Shown piece by piece: positions 1 to 8,358 of a stretch of 39,770 nt of DNA. Position 1 is the stretch's first letter, and each line of letters starts with the position of its first letter. The position numbers were made by a program, and so were the translations under genes. The notes below the pieces were generated by a model that searched no databases, was not told the origin of the DNA, and saw only the letters and a program-made list of their open reading frames with translations. Source of the stretch: Comamonadaceae bacterium UBA2334 (GTDB lineage: Bacteria; Pseudomonadota; Gammaproteobacteria; Burkholderiales; Burkholderiaceae_C); NCBI GenBank assembly GCA_002344885.1, contig DDUQ01000111.1, positions 664 to 40,433 of the forward strand, given 5' to 3'.

Positions 1-612
1 GGCCTGGTGCTGGTGGACATGCATGCCGCGCACGAGCGCATCGTGTACGAGCGGCTGAAGGCCCAGCACCCCTCCGCCCCCACGCTGGCGGCTGACAGCA
101 CACGCGCAGGCACCGCTGCCGCCGACAGCTCGGTTGGCACGGGTGGCACGGCGCCTGCCGCGTCCGCGGTGGCCATCGCATCGCAACCACTGCTGTTGCC
201 CCAAACCTTTGCCGCCACACCCGAAGAAATTGCCACCACCGAAGCCTGTGCCGCCGTGCTGGCGCAGCTGGGGCTGGACATCACCCCGTTTTCGGCCCGC
301 ACCCTGGCCGTGCGCGCCGTGCCCGCCAGCCTGGCCCAGGCCAACGCGGTGGAGCTGGCCCGCAGCGTGCTGGCCGAACTGGCCCAGCACGACGCCGCCA
401 CGGTGGTGCAGCGCGCCCAGCACGAGCTGCTGGCCACCATGGCCTGCCATGGTGCCGTGCGCGCCAACCGCCGCCTCACCATCGAAGAAATGAACGGCCT
501 GCTGCGCCAGATGGAGGCCACCGAACGCAGCGACCAATGCAACCACGGCCGCCCCACCTGGCGGCAACTGACGCTCAAAGAGCTGGACGCCCTGTTCCTA
601 AGGGGCCGTTGA
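1..612 (+). CDS. mutL: DNA mismatch repair protein MutL, C-terminal part (5' truncated by window)
   Basis: This is the C-terminal dimerisation/endonuclease part of MutL, which links MutS mismatch recognition to strand incision and MutH/UvrD-type steps. The frame is open from base 1, so the N-terminal ATPase domain lies outside the window. Near the start is DMHAAHERIVYE, which fits the MutL endonuclease motif DQHA(X)2E(X)4E with Met in place of Gln. Further on are ACHGAVRA-like (MACHGAVRA) and QCNHGRPTW, matching the conserved ACHxAxRA and QCPHGRP regions. A stretch rich in Ala, Ser, Thr and Gly (about residues 24-60 of the visible part) looks like a flexible insertion. The stop is followed after one base by the start of the MFS gene, so the two are probably co-transcribed. 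Identity is secure; the extent of the missing part is unknown. Confidence 0.93.
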   Translation, partial: GLVLVDMHAAHERIVYERLKAQHPSAPTLAADSTRAGTAAADSSVGTGGTAPAASAVAIASQPLLLPQTFAATPEEIATTEACAAVLAQLGLDITPFSARTLAVRAVPASLAQANAVELARSVLAELAQHDAATVVQRAQHELLATMACHGAVRANRRLTIEEMNGLLRQMEATERSDQCNHGRPTWRQLTLKELDALFLRGR

Positions 613-613
613 C

Positions 614-1879
614 ATGACCGGCACCCACCTCACTTCCCCTGCCCATGGGGGCATGCCAGCTGGCTTTGTGGTGCTGGCGCTGTCGCTGCTGCTCGGCATT
701 CAGCCCGTCACCACCGATTTGTTTCTGCCTGCGCTGCCTGCCATCACCAGCGGCTTTGGCGCCCATGTGTCGCAGGCACAGCTCACGCTCACTGCCATGC
801 TGCTGGCGTTTGGCCTGTCGCAAATGGTGTGGGGCCCACTGTCTGACCGCTATGGCCGCAAACCCATTCTGCTTTGCGGCTTGACGCTGTACACCCTGGC
901 AGCCGGTTGCTCGGTGTTCACCAACGACATGCCCGGACTGGTGACCTGGCGCATCCTGCAAGGCGCGGCCATGGGCGCGGTGGTGATGGCGGGCCGCGCC
1001 ATCGTGCGCGACCTGTACCAGCCCGAACAGGGTGCCCGCGTGCTCAGCAAGGCGCTGAGTGGGCTGGGCGTGATTGCTGCCTTCAGCGCCCCGCTGGGTG
1101 GCTGGGTGGCCAGCCAGTTTGGCTGGCGCGCTGCGCTGTCCGTTCCCGCGCTGTTTGGCGCGGTCACCCTGGGTCTGCTGCTGTGGCGCTTTCAGGAAAC
1201 CCTGAAACAACCCAACCCCAGCGCCCTGCAACCGGCGGTGCTGGTGCGCACCTGGCGCGCCATCCTCAGCCACCCCACGTTCTGGGCCTATTCGCTGCTG
1301 GCCACCGTGTCATACGCAGGACTGTTCACGTTCCTGGCGGCATCATCGTTTGTGTTCATCGACGTGCTGCACGTCAGCCGCTTTCACTACGGGTGGTACC
1401 TGTTCACCATGGCCAGTTGCTACCTGCTGGGCACGTTCCTCTGCCGCCGCCTGCTGGTCCGCGTCGGTGTGAAACGCACGGTGGCGCTGGCCGGGTTCGT
1501 CACGCTGACAGCGGGCACGCTGATGGGGGGGCTGGCGTGGGCAGGTGTGCTGCACCCCATGGCCATTTTGCTGCCGTTTTGCATCTTCACCCTGGGCCAC
1601 GGCGTGCACCAACCCTGCGGACAGGCGGGGGCCGTGGGGCCGTTTCCGCATGCCGCGGGTGCGGCATCGGCCCTGGCAGGGCTGATGTCCATGCTGGCCG
1701 CCTTCGGTGTGGGCACCTGGCTGGGCTGGCGCATGGACGGCACCGTGTTCCCGCTCACCAACGGCCTGTGGTTCTGGAGTGTGTGCATTGCCACCACCGC
1801 CTGGACGCTGGTGCAACGCTTTGGCGATGCACCCAAGCCCCCGCAGCGCGCATCCGAACCCACAGGCAAGGCCGCGTGA
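614..1879 (+). CDS. MFS transporter, Bcr/CflA drug-resistance type
   Basis: This 421-residue polytopic membrane protein looks like a 12-helix major facilitator proton antiporter. The first helix pair is followed by the loop LSDRYGRKP (about residue 76-84), the MFS motif A. The helix 4 region TWRILQGAAMGAVVMAGRAIVRD matches the Bcr/CflA pattern (W-R-x-x-Q-G...R-A-I-V-R-D), and the length fits that family of multidrug/bicyclomycin or sulfonamide exporters. The ATG lies one base after the mutL stop, and miaA follows 27 bases after its stop, giving a compact mutL-MFS-miaA arrangement. Substrate cannot be told from sequence. The C-terminal tail is Pro-rich and cytoplasmic. Confidence 0.88.
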   Translation: MTGTHLTSPAHGGMPAGFVVLALSLLLGIQPVTTDLFLPALPAITSGFGAHVSQAQLTLTAMLLAFGLSQMVWGPLSDRYGRKPILLCGLTLYTLAAGCSVFTNDMPGLVTWRILQGAAMGAVVMAGRAIVRDLYQPEQGARVLSKALSGLGVIAAFSAPLGGWVASQFGWRAALSVPALFGAVTLGLLLWRFQETLKQPNPSALQPAVLVRTWRAILSHPTFWAYSLLATVSYAGLFTFLAASSFVFIDVLHVSRFHYGWYLFTMASCYLLGTFLCRRLLVRVGVKRTVALAGFVTLTAGTLMGGLAWAGVLHPMAILLPFCIFTLGHGVHQPCGQAGAVGPFPHAAGAASALAGLMSMLAAFGVGTWLGWRMDGTVFPLTNGLWFWSVCIATTAWTLVQRFGDAPKPPQRASEPTGKAA

Positions 1880-1906
1880 ATGCCCTGAATCCGCCATGTC
1901 CACGCC

Positions 1907-3001
1907 ATGACAGCACCCGCCACACCCCACCCGCACCCTGCGCTGAAAGCGCCCATCGCCCTGGTGGGGCCCACCGCATCGGGCAAAAGCGCGGTGTCGC
2001 TGCACCTGGCTCGGTGCTGGCCGCTGGAAATCATCAGCGTCGACTCGGCGCTGGTGTACCGGGGCATGGACATTGGCACCGCCAAACCCACCGCTGCCGA
2101 GCTGGCCGAGGTGCCGCACCACCTGATTGACATACGCGACCCCGACCAGCCCTACAGCGCGGCCGAATTTGCAGCAGACGCCACCCGCCTGATTGCCGTC
2201 ATCCAGAGCCGGGGCAAACACCCCCTGCTGGTGGGCGGCACCATGCTGTACCTGAAGGCGCTGCTGCACCCCATGGACGACATGCCCCCCGCCCAGCCCG
2301 AGCTGCGAGCCCAACTGGAAGACGAAGCCGCGCAACAAGGCTGGCCCGCCCTGCACGCCCAACTGGCACTGGTGGACCCCACCACCGCCGCCCGCCTGAG
2401 CCCCAACGACAGCCAGCGTGTGGGCCGCGCGCTGGAGGTGTACCGCGCCACGGGCAAGCCGCTGTCAAGCTTTCACAGGGGTGGTGCCGTGGGCAGCGCG
2501 GCGGCGGGCCAGCCCGCTGCACACGCCATGCCCGTCATCAGCCTGGAGCCCACTGACCGCGCCTGGCTGCACCAGCGCATTGCCCAGCGCTTTGATGCCA
2601 TGCTGGCGCAAGGCCTGGTGGACGAAGTGCGGCACCAGATGGCCGGGCCCCACTTTCACCCCGACCTGCCCAGCATGCGCTGCGTGGGCTACCGCCAGGT
2701 GTGTGAGGTGCTGCATTGGGTCGCATCAGGCCAAGCCCAGGGGGACGTGGGGGCCGCGCCGGATTGGGCTTCTGACGCTGGTGGCAATGTAAATAATAGT
2801 GAGCATTCAAGCCATATCAATCAAGCGCTGAGTGCCAAAATGATTCAACACATTCGAGAAACCGGCATTGCCGCCACCCGCCAACTGGCCAAACGCCAGT
2901 TGACGTGGCTGCGCGGCATGCCAGAGCGAGTGGTGGAAGCATGCGACGCGCCAGGGCTGGCGGAGCGGGTGGAGGCCCGGGTAAGACCTGTTTGGGGCTG
3001 A
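1907..3001 (+). CDS. miaA: tRNA dimethylallyltransferase MiaA with an in-frame repeat-derived insertion
   Basis: MiaA transfers a dimethylallyl group to N6 of A37 in tRNAs that read codons starting with U. The P-loop GPTASGKSA is at residues 21-29, followed by DSALVYRGMDIGTAKPT and the LVGGTMLYLKAL region. The C-terminal signature GIAATRQLAKRQLTWLRGM is intact. The protein is 364 residues, longer than most MiaA (about 310-330). The excess sits between YRQVCEVLHW (about residue 268) and the IRETG helix (about residue 315). That stretch is AT-rich and its DNA matches the short repeat seen elsewhere in this window (29654-29712), read in the opposite direction. The frame stays open and both flanks are conserved, so the enzyme is probably functional with an extra loop. 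Confidence 0.95.
   Translation: MTAPATPHPHPALKAPIALVGPTASGKSAVSLHLARCWPLEIISVDSALVYRGMDIGTAKPTAAELAEVPHHLIDIRDPDQPYSAAEFAADATRLIAVIQSRGKHPLLVGGTMLYLKALLHPMDDMPPAQPELRAQLEDEAAQQGWPALHAQLALVDPTTAARLSPNDSQRVGRALEVYRATGKPLSSFHRGGAVGSAAAGQPAAHAMPVISLEPTDRAWLHQRIAQRFDAMLAQGLVDEVRHQMAGPHFHPDLPSMRCVGYRQVCEVLHWVASGQAQGDVGAAPDWASDAGGNVNNSEHSSHINQALSAKMIQHIRETGIAATRQLAKRQLTWLRGMPERVVEACDAPGLAERVEARVRPVWG
2788..2834 (-). repeat. short AT-rich repeat, copy inside miaA
   Basis: Read on the minus strand this segment begins CAGCGCTTGATTGATATGG and later contains CTATTATTT. The element at 29654-29712 begins CAGCGCTTGATTGACATAGG and also contains CTATTATTT. The match of about 20 bases plus the second block, in a stretch far more AT-rich than the rest of miaA, supports a shared dispersed repeat. 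It adds amino acids to MiaA without breaking the frame. Confidence 0.7.
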
Positions 3002-3062
3002 AACAACTGGTGGCATGATGTCGGGCAACCCATAAAAACGCATTCAGCGCGGCCCGGTTTTC

Positions 3063-4883
3063 ATGGCAACACTCATTCCCAGTTTGGGCGCGTGCGTGGC
3101 ACGCATGACCAGCGGCGAACGCCGCGTGGCCGAGCGGCTGGAAGCCAAGCTCGATGCCGACTACCTGCTGTGGTACGACGTGCCCATCGGCCCCCGGCAC
3201 ACCCACCCCGACTTTGTGGTGCTGCACCCCAGCCGGGGCATTCTGGTGCTGGAGGTGAAAGACTGGAAGCTGTCCACCATCCGGCAGGCCGACAAAAACG
3301 AATGGGTGATTGCGCCAGACGGCACACCCAAAACCGTGGCCAGCCCGCTGGCGCAAGCCCGCCAGTACGCCCACCAAATTGTTCACGCGCTGGAGCGCGA
3401 CCCGCAACTGGTGCAGGCCGAAGGCCGCCACGCGGGCAAGCTGGCCTTCCCGTGGAGCTACGGCGTGGTGCTGCCCAACATCACCCGCAAACAGTTTGAC
3501 GACAGCGAACTGCGCCAAGCGCTGGAGCCCCAGCGCGTCATCTGCCAGGACGAGATGCTGGAAAGCGTGGACCCCGAAGCGCTGCAAAGCCGCTTGTGGG
3601 ACATGTTCCCCTACGGCATGCGCGGCGCCTTGAGCCTGCCGCAAATTGACCGGGTGCGCTGGATCATGTTCCCCGAGGTGCGGGTGCAAACCAACGGTGA
3701 CCTGTTTGACGACCACGACGAGGCCGCCACCCTGCCCGACATCATGCGCGTGATGGACCTGCAGCAAGAGCAACTCGCCCGCAGCCTGGGCGACGGGCAC
3801 CGCGTCATCCACGGCGTGGCGGGCTCGGGCAAGACCATGATTCTGGGCTACCGCGCCGAGTATTTGGCGAAGGCCAGCACGGCGAGCAGCAAACCCATCC
3901 TCATCCTCTGCTTCAACGAGCCACTGGGCGTGAAGCTGCACAGCGTCATGCAGGCCAAAGGCTTGGGCGGCCGAGTGCATGTGCGGCATTTTCATAAATG
4001 GTGCCGCGAGCAACTGGTGGCTTATGGGCAAGACTTGCCCGCGCAAAACATGCCCACCGAACCCAAGATGGCCGACATGGTGGATCGCGTCATCCGCGCC
4101 GTGGACCGCCAGCACATCCCCAGCGGTCAATACCAAGCGGTGATGATCGATGAAGGCCACGACTTCGCGCCCGAATGGCTCAAGCTGGTGACGCAGATGG
4201 TGGACCCCACCACCAACAGCCTGCTGGTGCTGTACGACGACGCGCAAAGCATTTACGAACGCGCACGCAGCAAACAGTTCAGCTTCAAGAGCGTGGGCAT
4301 ACAGGCGCAGGGGCGCACCACCATCCTAAAAATCAACTACCGCAACACCCGCCAGATATTGCACACCGCCAGCCTCGTCGCCGGCGATCTATTAGCTGCA
4401 GACGACAAAGACGACGACGGCATTCCATTGCTCAAACCCGTGAGCTGCGGGCGCGAGGGGCAAGAGCCCATCATCATCAAACTGCCCACCCTGCAGGCAG
4501 AAGCGCAAGCCATTGCCGACCACCTGGCCCAAGCCCACACAGAGGGCTTTGCGTGGGGCGACATGGCCGTGCTGTGCGCAGACACCAAAACGCGCGACCT
4601 GTGCGCCCGCACTTTGGCGCAACGCAAGCTACCGGTAGAGAACCGGCTGGGAAGCGGTGACTTTGACCCCACCAGCAACAAGATCAAGGTGATGACCATG
4701 AAGGTCAGCAAAGGCCTAGAGTTCCCCGTGGTGGCCCTGCCCGGCGTGGGGCATATGCCTGCGGCGGGGGAGGACGAGAAGGAGGCGGCGCGGGTGTTTT
4801 ATGTAGCTGCGACCAGGGCTACGCAGCGTTTGTTCTTAGGGATTGAAGGTGGTGGTGATTTCAAGCACGTTTTCGCAAACTAG
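3063..4883 (+). CDS. NERD-domain superfamily 1 helicase-like ATPase
   Basis: This 606-residue protein has an N-terminal nuclease-related domain (NERD, about residues 10-130). The pattern includes HTHPDFVVLHPSRGILVLEVKDW, which carries the D...E-x-K residues of the PD-(D/E)XK-like fold. A UvrD/Rep-like ATPase follows: Walker A GVAGSGKT (about 251-258), Walker B-like VMIDEGHDF (about 358-366), the strand motif KVSKGLEFPVVAL (about 544-556) and FYVAATRATQRLFLG near the end. Such proteins are predicted DNA-processing enzymes and several NERD-helicase proteins have been linked to phage defence. The next gene, a HEPN-motif protein, starts 34 bases after its stop, which suggests one operon. No strong ribosome site is seen before the ATG. 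The specific role here is inference. Confidence 0.85.
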   Translation: MATLIPSLGACVARMTSGERRVAERLEAKLDADYLLWYDVPIGPRHTHPDFVVLHPSRGILVLEVKDWKLSTIRQADKNEWVIAPDGTPKTVASPLAQARQYAHQIVHALERDPQLVQAEGRHAGKLAFPWSYGVVLPNITRKQFDDSELRQALEPQRVICQDEMLESVDPEALQSRLWDMFPYGMRGALSLPQIDRVRWIMFPEVRVQTNGDLFDDHDEAATLPDIMRVMDLQQEQLARSLGDGHRVIHGVAGSGKTMILGYRAEYLAKASTASSKPILILCFNEPLGVKLHSVMQAKGLGGRVHVRHFHKWCREQLVAYGQDLPAQNMPTEPKMADMVDRVIRAVDRQHIPSGQYQAVMIDEGHDFAPEWLKLVTQMVDPTTNSLLVLYDDAQSIYERARSKQFSFKSVGIQAQGRTTILKINYRNTRQILHTASLVAGDLLAADDKDDDGIPLLKPVSCGREGQEPIIIKLPTLQAEAQAIADHLAQAHTEGFAWGDMAVLCADTKTRDLCARTLAQRKLPVENRLGSGDFDPTSNKIKVMTMKVSKGLEFPVVALPGVGHMPAAGEDEKEAARVFYVAATRATQRLFLGIEGGGDFKHVFAN

Positions 4884-4917
4884 ATATTCAATAGCAAATG
4901 CATCGAAAGGCGAGCAA

Positions 4918-6408
4918 ATGAGTAAAGAAATGACAGACATATCCGAAACGCTCGCGGTTTTTCAACCGGGTGCACAAACCAATATCATACCTATCAATCA
5001 AAGACCGAACCGCGATGACAACGAGGCACAACCCCATCCGATTGGCACTGTATTGACGGATTTCCTTTGTAATGTCAGATCAATCCAAAGAACAATCATC
5101 ATCGTACTTCCACACGTACTTAGCTGGCTCAAAGGTCAACATGAACGTAACGCAAAAAAGCTAAACAAATACGCCTCTCAAACCGATGATGGCTCCGATG
5201 TTTATAAAGCAACTTCGGCCCATCAAGCAGCCGAAATGCTCCAAGCCATTAGAGACCTCGATGGCCTTGGTGGAATGAAGATTCCTGAGATATTGCAACG
5301 TAGCTTATATACACAGTTATTCTCAGAATACGATGCATTTGTCGGCTCTCTACTGAAAGCAATCTACACGAAAAAACCAGATCTTCTAAAGGGAATATCT
5401 CGGCAAATCAGCTTTAATGACCTACTTGATTATGAAAATCTTAATGCCGTCAAGCTAGATATGCTTGAAAAAGAGGTTGAATCATTTCGTCGCAATAGCT
5501 ACTCCGAACAATTCTCGACCTTAGAGTCAAAATTCGGATTGAAACTTAGATCATTTCCTGAGTGGGGAGAGTTTATTGAGTTATCCCAGAGAAGAAATTT
5601 AATTGTCCACAACGGCGGCATTGTTAGCGATCAGTACCTCTTAGTTTGTGATAAGGAAAATCACAAATTTATAGAGCGACCTAAACCTGGAGATTTATTG
5701 CAACTCAATAGTGCATATTTTTCCAGGGCAACCATTGTAGTTTCAAAAGTGGCATTTATGCTATGCCACACACTTTGGCGAAAACTATTTCCAAGTGAAT
5801 TTGAGGTTGCACACAACGAGGCTAATTCAACTCTTTTTCAAGTGCTTCGGGACAAACGCTGGAAAACCGCTAGTGCGATTGCTGAGTTTGCCTTAACCGA
5901 CCCAATGAAAAATCAAATCTCTGATATGGATTTGAGGATTCGCACAGTTAACGCAGCTATCGCCTTGAAGTTTTCAGGAAACGAAGATGGATGCAAAAAA
6001 ATCCTGCAATTACTAGATTGGACTGCTGCAATTAGAGATTTTCGTCTTGCTATTGCAGTCCTTTCAGATGACTATTTGACAGCTGCAAAACTAATGATTT
6101 CGATTGGAAAAAGAGGTGAATTGATAGAGGAGCTCGCGTATCACAACTGGCCTCTTTTTCATAAGTTTCGAGAGTCTGATGAGTTCTTAAATGCCTATTT
6201 CGAAGTCTACGGAACATCATTTATAGCGGATTCGATTCGACACACAACTGAGGCCGCAGAAGCAAATCAAGCTGCATTTGACAAAGGATTGGACACAATA
6301 GACGTACAAGCAGACACGGTTCGCACGACAGAAGTCACGACAGCTTCAATGGCTGAAAAGCCGAAAAGGAAAACCTCTCCAAGCAAAAAAAGTCGAGTAC
6401 GGCAGTGA
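4918..6408 (+). CDS. HEPN-motif protein with alpha-helical repeat-like C-terminus, AT-rich and probably acquired
   Basis: I do not recognise a named family for this 496-residue protein. Its centre carries RRNLIVHNGG, with R226-N-L-I-V-H231, the Rx4-6H catalytic motif of HEPN domains, including the Asn that often follows Arg. HEPN proteins are commonly metal-independent RNases in toxin, CRISPR and abortive infection systems. The C-terminal half looks all-helical and could be TPR-like; the tail is Lys/Arg-rich. I chose the ATG at 4918, preceded by AAGGCGAG, rather than the in-frame ATG at 4843, which would overlap the helicase gene by 41 bases. By eye the gene is about 40% GC between neighbours well above 60%, and the change is abrupt at both ends, so lateral transfer is likely. 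RNase activity is inference from the motif. Confidence 0.8.
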   Translation: MSKEMTDISETLAVFQPGAQTNIIPINQRPNRDDNEAQPHPIGTVLTDFLCNVRSIQRTIIIVLPHVLSWLKGQHERNAKKLNKYASQTDDGSDVYKATSAHQAAEMLQAIRDLDGLGGMKIPEILQRSLYTQLFSEYDAFVGSLLKAIYTKKPDLLKGISRQISFNDLLDYENLNAVKLDMLEKEVESFRRNSYSEQFSTLESKFGLKLRSFPEWGEFIELSQRRNLIVHNGGIVSDQYLLVCDKENHKFIERPKPGDLLQLNSAYFSRATIVVSKVAFMLCHTLWRKLFPSEFEVAHNEANSTLFQVLRDKRWKTASAIAEFALTDPMKNQISDMDLRIRTVNAAIALKFSGNEDGCKKILQLLDWTAAIRDFRLAIAVLSDDYLTAAKLMISIGKRGELIEELAYHNWPLFHKFRESDEFLNAYFEVYGTSFIADSIRHTTEAAEANQAAFDKGLDTIDVQADTVRTTEVTTASMAEKPKRKTSPSKKSRVRQ

Positions 6409-6746
6409 AATAGAAAGCTCGAAACGGCCTTCGTGCAGACCACACGCTTTCTGCAGGAAGGCCTGGAGACGGGCAGCACGGCGCTGGCGTTTTCCAGTCA
6501 CAGCCTAATGTTCCAGCTGAGCAAGAACCCGCATCCAGCCCTACGGAACCCAGGTTTGAAATTGCGCTGCGCACGCACATGGGCTGAGCTGGCGCGATTT
6601 TTACTACTATTTGGATAGCTCTTCGTCCCTATTCAACATAACCAAAATCCTTCTTGGAAGTAAAGATAGCTGCACTATGCACACTGCGCTGCCCGTAGCA
6701 AGCAGGCCCATTAGCAGCCCGACTAACAACAAGAGTCCCATTTCCC
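6409..6746. other. intergenic stretch between the HEPN gene and the DUF2130 gene
   Basis: About 340 bases without a convincing gene. Base composition returns to GC-rich at about 6420, right after the AT-rich HEPN gene. A 61-codon open frame on the plus strand (6433-6618) has no recognisable domain and no good ribosome site; it could be a worn gene remnant. The right half becomes AT-rich again and contains a likely copy of the dispersed short repeat (6604-6638). The promoter of the DUF2130 gene must lie here if that gene is transcribed separately. Confidence 0.5.
6604..6638 (-). repeat. short AT-rich repeat, degenerate copy
   Basis: On the plus strand this reads GATAGCTCTTCGTCCCTATT, close to AATAGCTTCTTTCGCCTATT in the copy at 11145-11200 and ATTGCTGTTCGCCCCTATTT in the copy at 8226-8270. 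The right arm of the hairpin present in those two copies is not preserved here, so this is probably a decayed member. Confidence 0.45.
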
Positions 6747-8171
6747 ATGCACGAAATCATCTGCCCCCACTGCAGCAAAGCCTTCAAGATCGACGAGGCG
6801 GGGTACGCCGACATCCTCAAGCAGGTGCGCGATGACGCGTTCGAGCAAGCGTTGCACGAGCGCCTCGAATTGGCCGAGCGGGAAAAGCGCGACGCGATTG
6901 CCCTGGCCAAGGCGGAGGTAACCAACACGCTGCAAAAAGCTGCGTCTGCCAAAGACACCGAGATTCAGGCGCTGAAAGCCCAGCTCGACGCGGGCGAGGT
7001 GGCGCGCAAGCTGGCAGTGGCCGAGGCCTTGGGCACGGTGAGCCAGGAGCGCGATGCGCTGGCCAACGAGTTGGCCCAGGCACGCAGCGCACAGCAAGCC
7101 GCATCCCAGTTGGCCGAAGCCAAGCTGGCCCATGCGCTGCAGGCCGAAGCCGCCAAAAAGGACGCGGAGATTCAGGCGCTGCAAGCCAAGCTGGCGGCCA
7201 GCGACGTGGCACGCCAGTTGGCCGTGACAGAGGCGGTGAACCAGGCCGTGGGCGTGGTCGCCCAAGAGCGCGATGCCTTGAAGAGTGAACTCAGCCTCAT
7301 CACCGTCAAGAACCAGCTGGAAGAGAAAGCCATCAAGGAGCAATACGCCTTGCAGCTGCGCGACCGCGAAGGCGAGATTGAGCGCCTGCGCGACATGAAG
7401 GCGCGGCTATCGACCAAGATGGTCGGCGAAACGCTGGAGCAGCACTGCGAGATTGAGTTCAACCGCATCCGTGCGGCGGCCTTTCAGCGCGCGCATTTTG
7501 AGAAAGACAACGACGCCCGCACCGGCAGCAAGGGCGACTACATTTTTCGTGAGGCGGACGAGCACGGCACCGAGATCGTTTCCATCATGTTTGAGATGAA
7601 GAACGAGAGCGATGAAACGGCCACAAAGCCATCAACCAAGAAGCGCAACGAAGACTTTTTGAAAGAGCTGGACAAAGACCGCAACGAGAAGGCCTGCGAA
7701 TACGCGGTGCTGGTGTCTTTGCTGGAGCCGGAGAGCGAGCTGTACAACAGCGGCATCGTCGATGTGTCGCACCGCTACCCCAAGATGTATGTGGTGCGGC
7801 CGCAGTTCTTTGTGCCGCTGATCACGCTCTTGCGCAATGCCGCGTTGAACGCGCAGAAATACAAGTCAGAGCTGGCGCTGGTGCGCTCGCAGAACGTGGA
7901 CATCACCAAGTTCGAAACCCAGCTGGACGAGTTCAAAACCGCGTTTGGCCGCAACTGGCGGCTGGCGTCTGAGGGCTTTGAAGAAGCCGTCAAACGCATT
8001 GACGAAGCCATCAAGGACCTGGAAAAAACCAAGGAAGCGCTGCACAAGTCCGCCAACAACCTGCGCCTGGCCAACGACAAGGCCGATGACCTGACCATCA
8101 AAAAGCTGACACGCGGCAACCCCACGATGGCGGCCAAGTTTGCGGAGTTGCGGGGACCGGTTGCTGACTGA
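6747..8171 (+). CDS. DUF2130 domain protein: long coiled coil plus restriction-endonuclease-like domain
   Basis: This 474-residue protein matches the DUF2130 (COG4487) pattern. The N-terminus has ICPHCSKAF, a zinc-ribbon-like CxxC half. Residues about 25-215 are Ala/Glu/Lys/Gln-rich coiled coil, with an internal duplication of period 69 residues: KDTEIQALKAQL starts at 69 and KDAEIQALQAKL at 138. The DUF2130 core follows, with GSKGDYIF (about 259-266) and IMFEMKNES (about 279-287), which supply the D...E-x-K arrangement of PD-(D/E)XK nucleases. A second coiled coil closes the protein. The family is often annotated as uncharacterised or RmuC-like. The cellular role is unknown; position in a block of defence-type genes suggests, but does not prove, nucleic acid processing. 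Confidence 0.85.
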   Translation: MHEIICPHCSKAFKIDEAGYADILKQVRDDAFEQALHERLELAEREKRDAIALAKAEVTNTLQKAASAKDTEIQALKAQLDAGEVARKLAVAEALGTVSQERDALANELAQARSAQQAASQLAEAKLAHALQAEAAKKDAEIQALQAKLAASDVARQLAVTEAVNQAVGVVAQERDALKSELSLITVKNQLEEKAIKEQYALQLRDREGEIERLRDMKARLSTKMVGETLEQHCEIEFNRIRAAAFQRAHFEKDNDARTGSKGDYIFREADEHGTEIVSIMFEMKNESDETATKPSTKKRNEDFLKELDKDRNEKACEYAVLVSLLEPESELYNSGIVDVSHRYPKMYVVRPQFFVPLITLLRNAALNAQKYKSELALVRSQNVDITKFETQLDEFKTAFGRNWRLASEGFEEAVKRIDEAIKDLEKTKEALHKSANNLRLANDKADDLTIKKLTRGNPTMAAKFAELRGPVAD

Positions 8172-8225
8172 CGCGGAGTAAAAGCCGCAGGGGTTTCGAA
8201 GTGCGTGGCAAATTGCTTTGGTTTT

Positions 8226-8270
8226 GATTGCTGTTCGCCCCTATTTCACGGGCGCCAGTGACCAATTAGG
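8226..8270 (-). repeat. short hairpin repeat copy upstream of the abiE pair
   Basis: The plus strand holds TTGCTGTTCGCCCCTATTT, followed by a right arm that forms a hairpin (CGCCC, 9-base loop, GGGCG). The copy at 11145-11200 has CGCCT, 7-base loop, AGGCG at the same place. The paired change of C-G to T-A at the stem end keeps pairing, which supports a structured repeat. Confidence 0.5.
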
Positions 8271-8299
8271 CACTCAATCTGTCCTTACCCGGTGCAAGT

Positions 8300-8358
8300 T
8301 GTTCCAAAATCGTATGATTTGCTTGAAGTTAACGCATTAATGGAACATACTTCCGTCT
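8300..8358 (+). promoter_or_regulatory. putative promoter/operator of the abiE pair, possibly leaderless
   Basis: An inverted repeat TGTTCCA (8300-8306) / TGGAACA (8341-8347) brackets a smaller one, AAATC (8307-8311) / GATTT (8316-8320). A possible sigma70 promoter has TTGAAG (8323-8328), a 17-base spacer and CATACT (8346-8351), which would start transcription at about 8358, next to the ATG at 8359. No ribosome-binding site is visible before that ATG. The right arm of the outer repeat overlaps the -10 box, fitting autorepression by the AbiEi protein. This is a prediction from pattern only. Confidence 0.4.

Noticed and set aside
4843..4917. Upstream in-frame start for the HEPN gene.
   Set aside because: It overlaps the helicase gene and has no ribosome site; ATG 4918 has a GGCGAG-type site and starts the plausible protein.
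6433..6618. Possible 61-residue gene after the HEPN gene.
   Set aside because: No recognisable domain, no ribosome site and a repeat at its end; kept only as a possible remnant in the intergenic entry.
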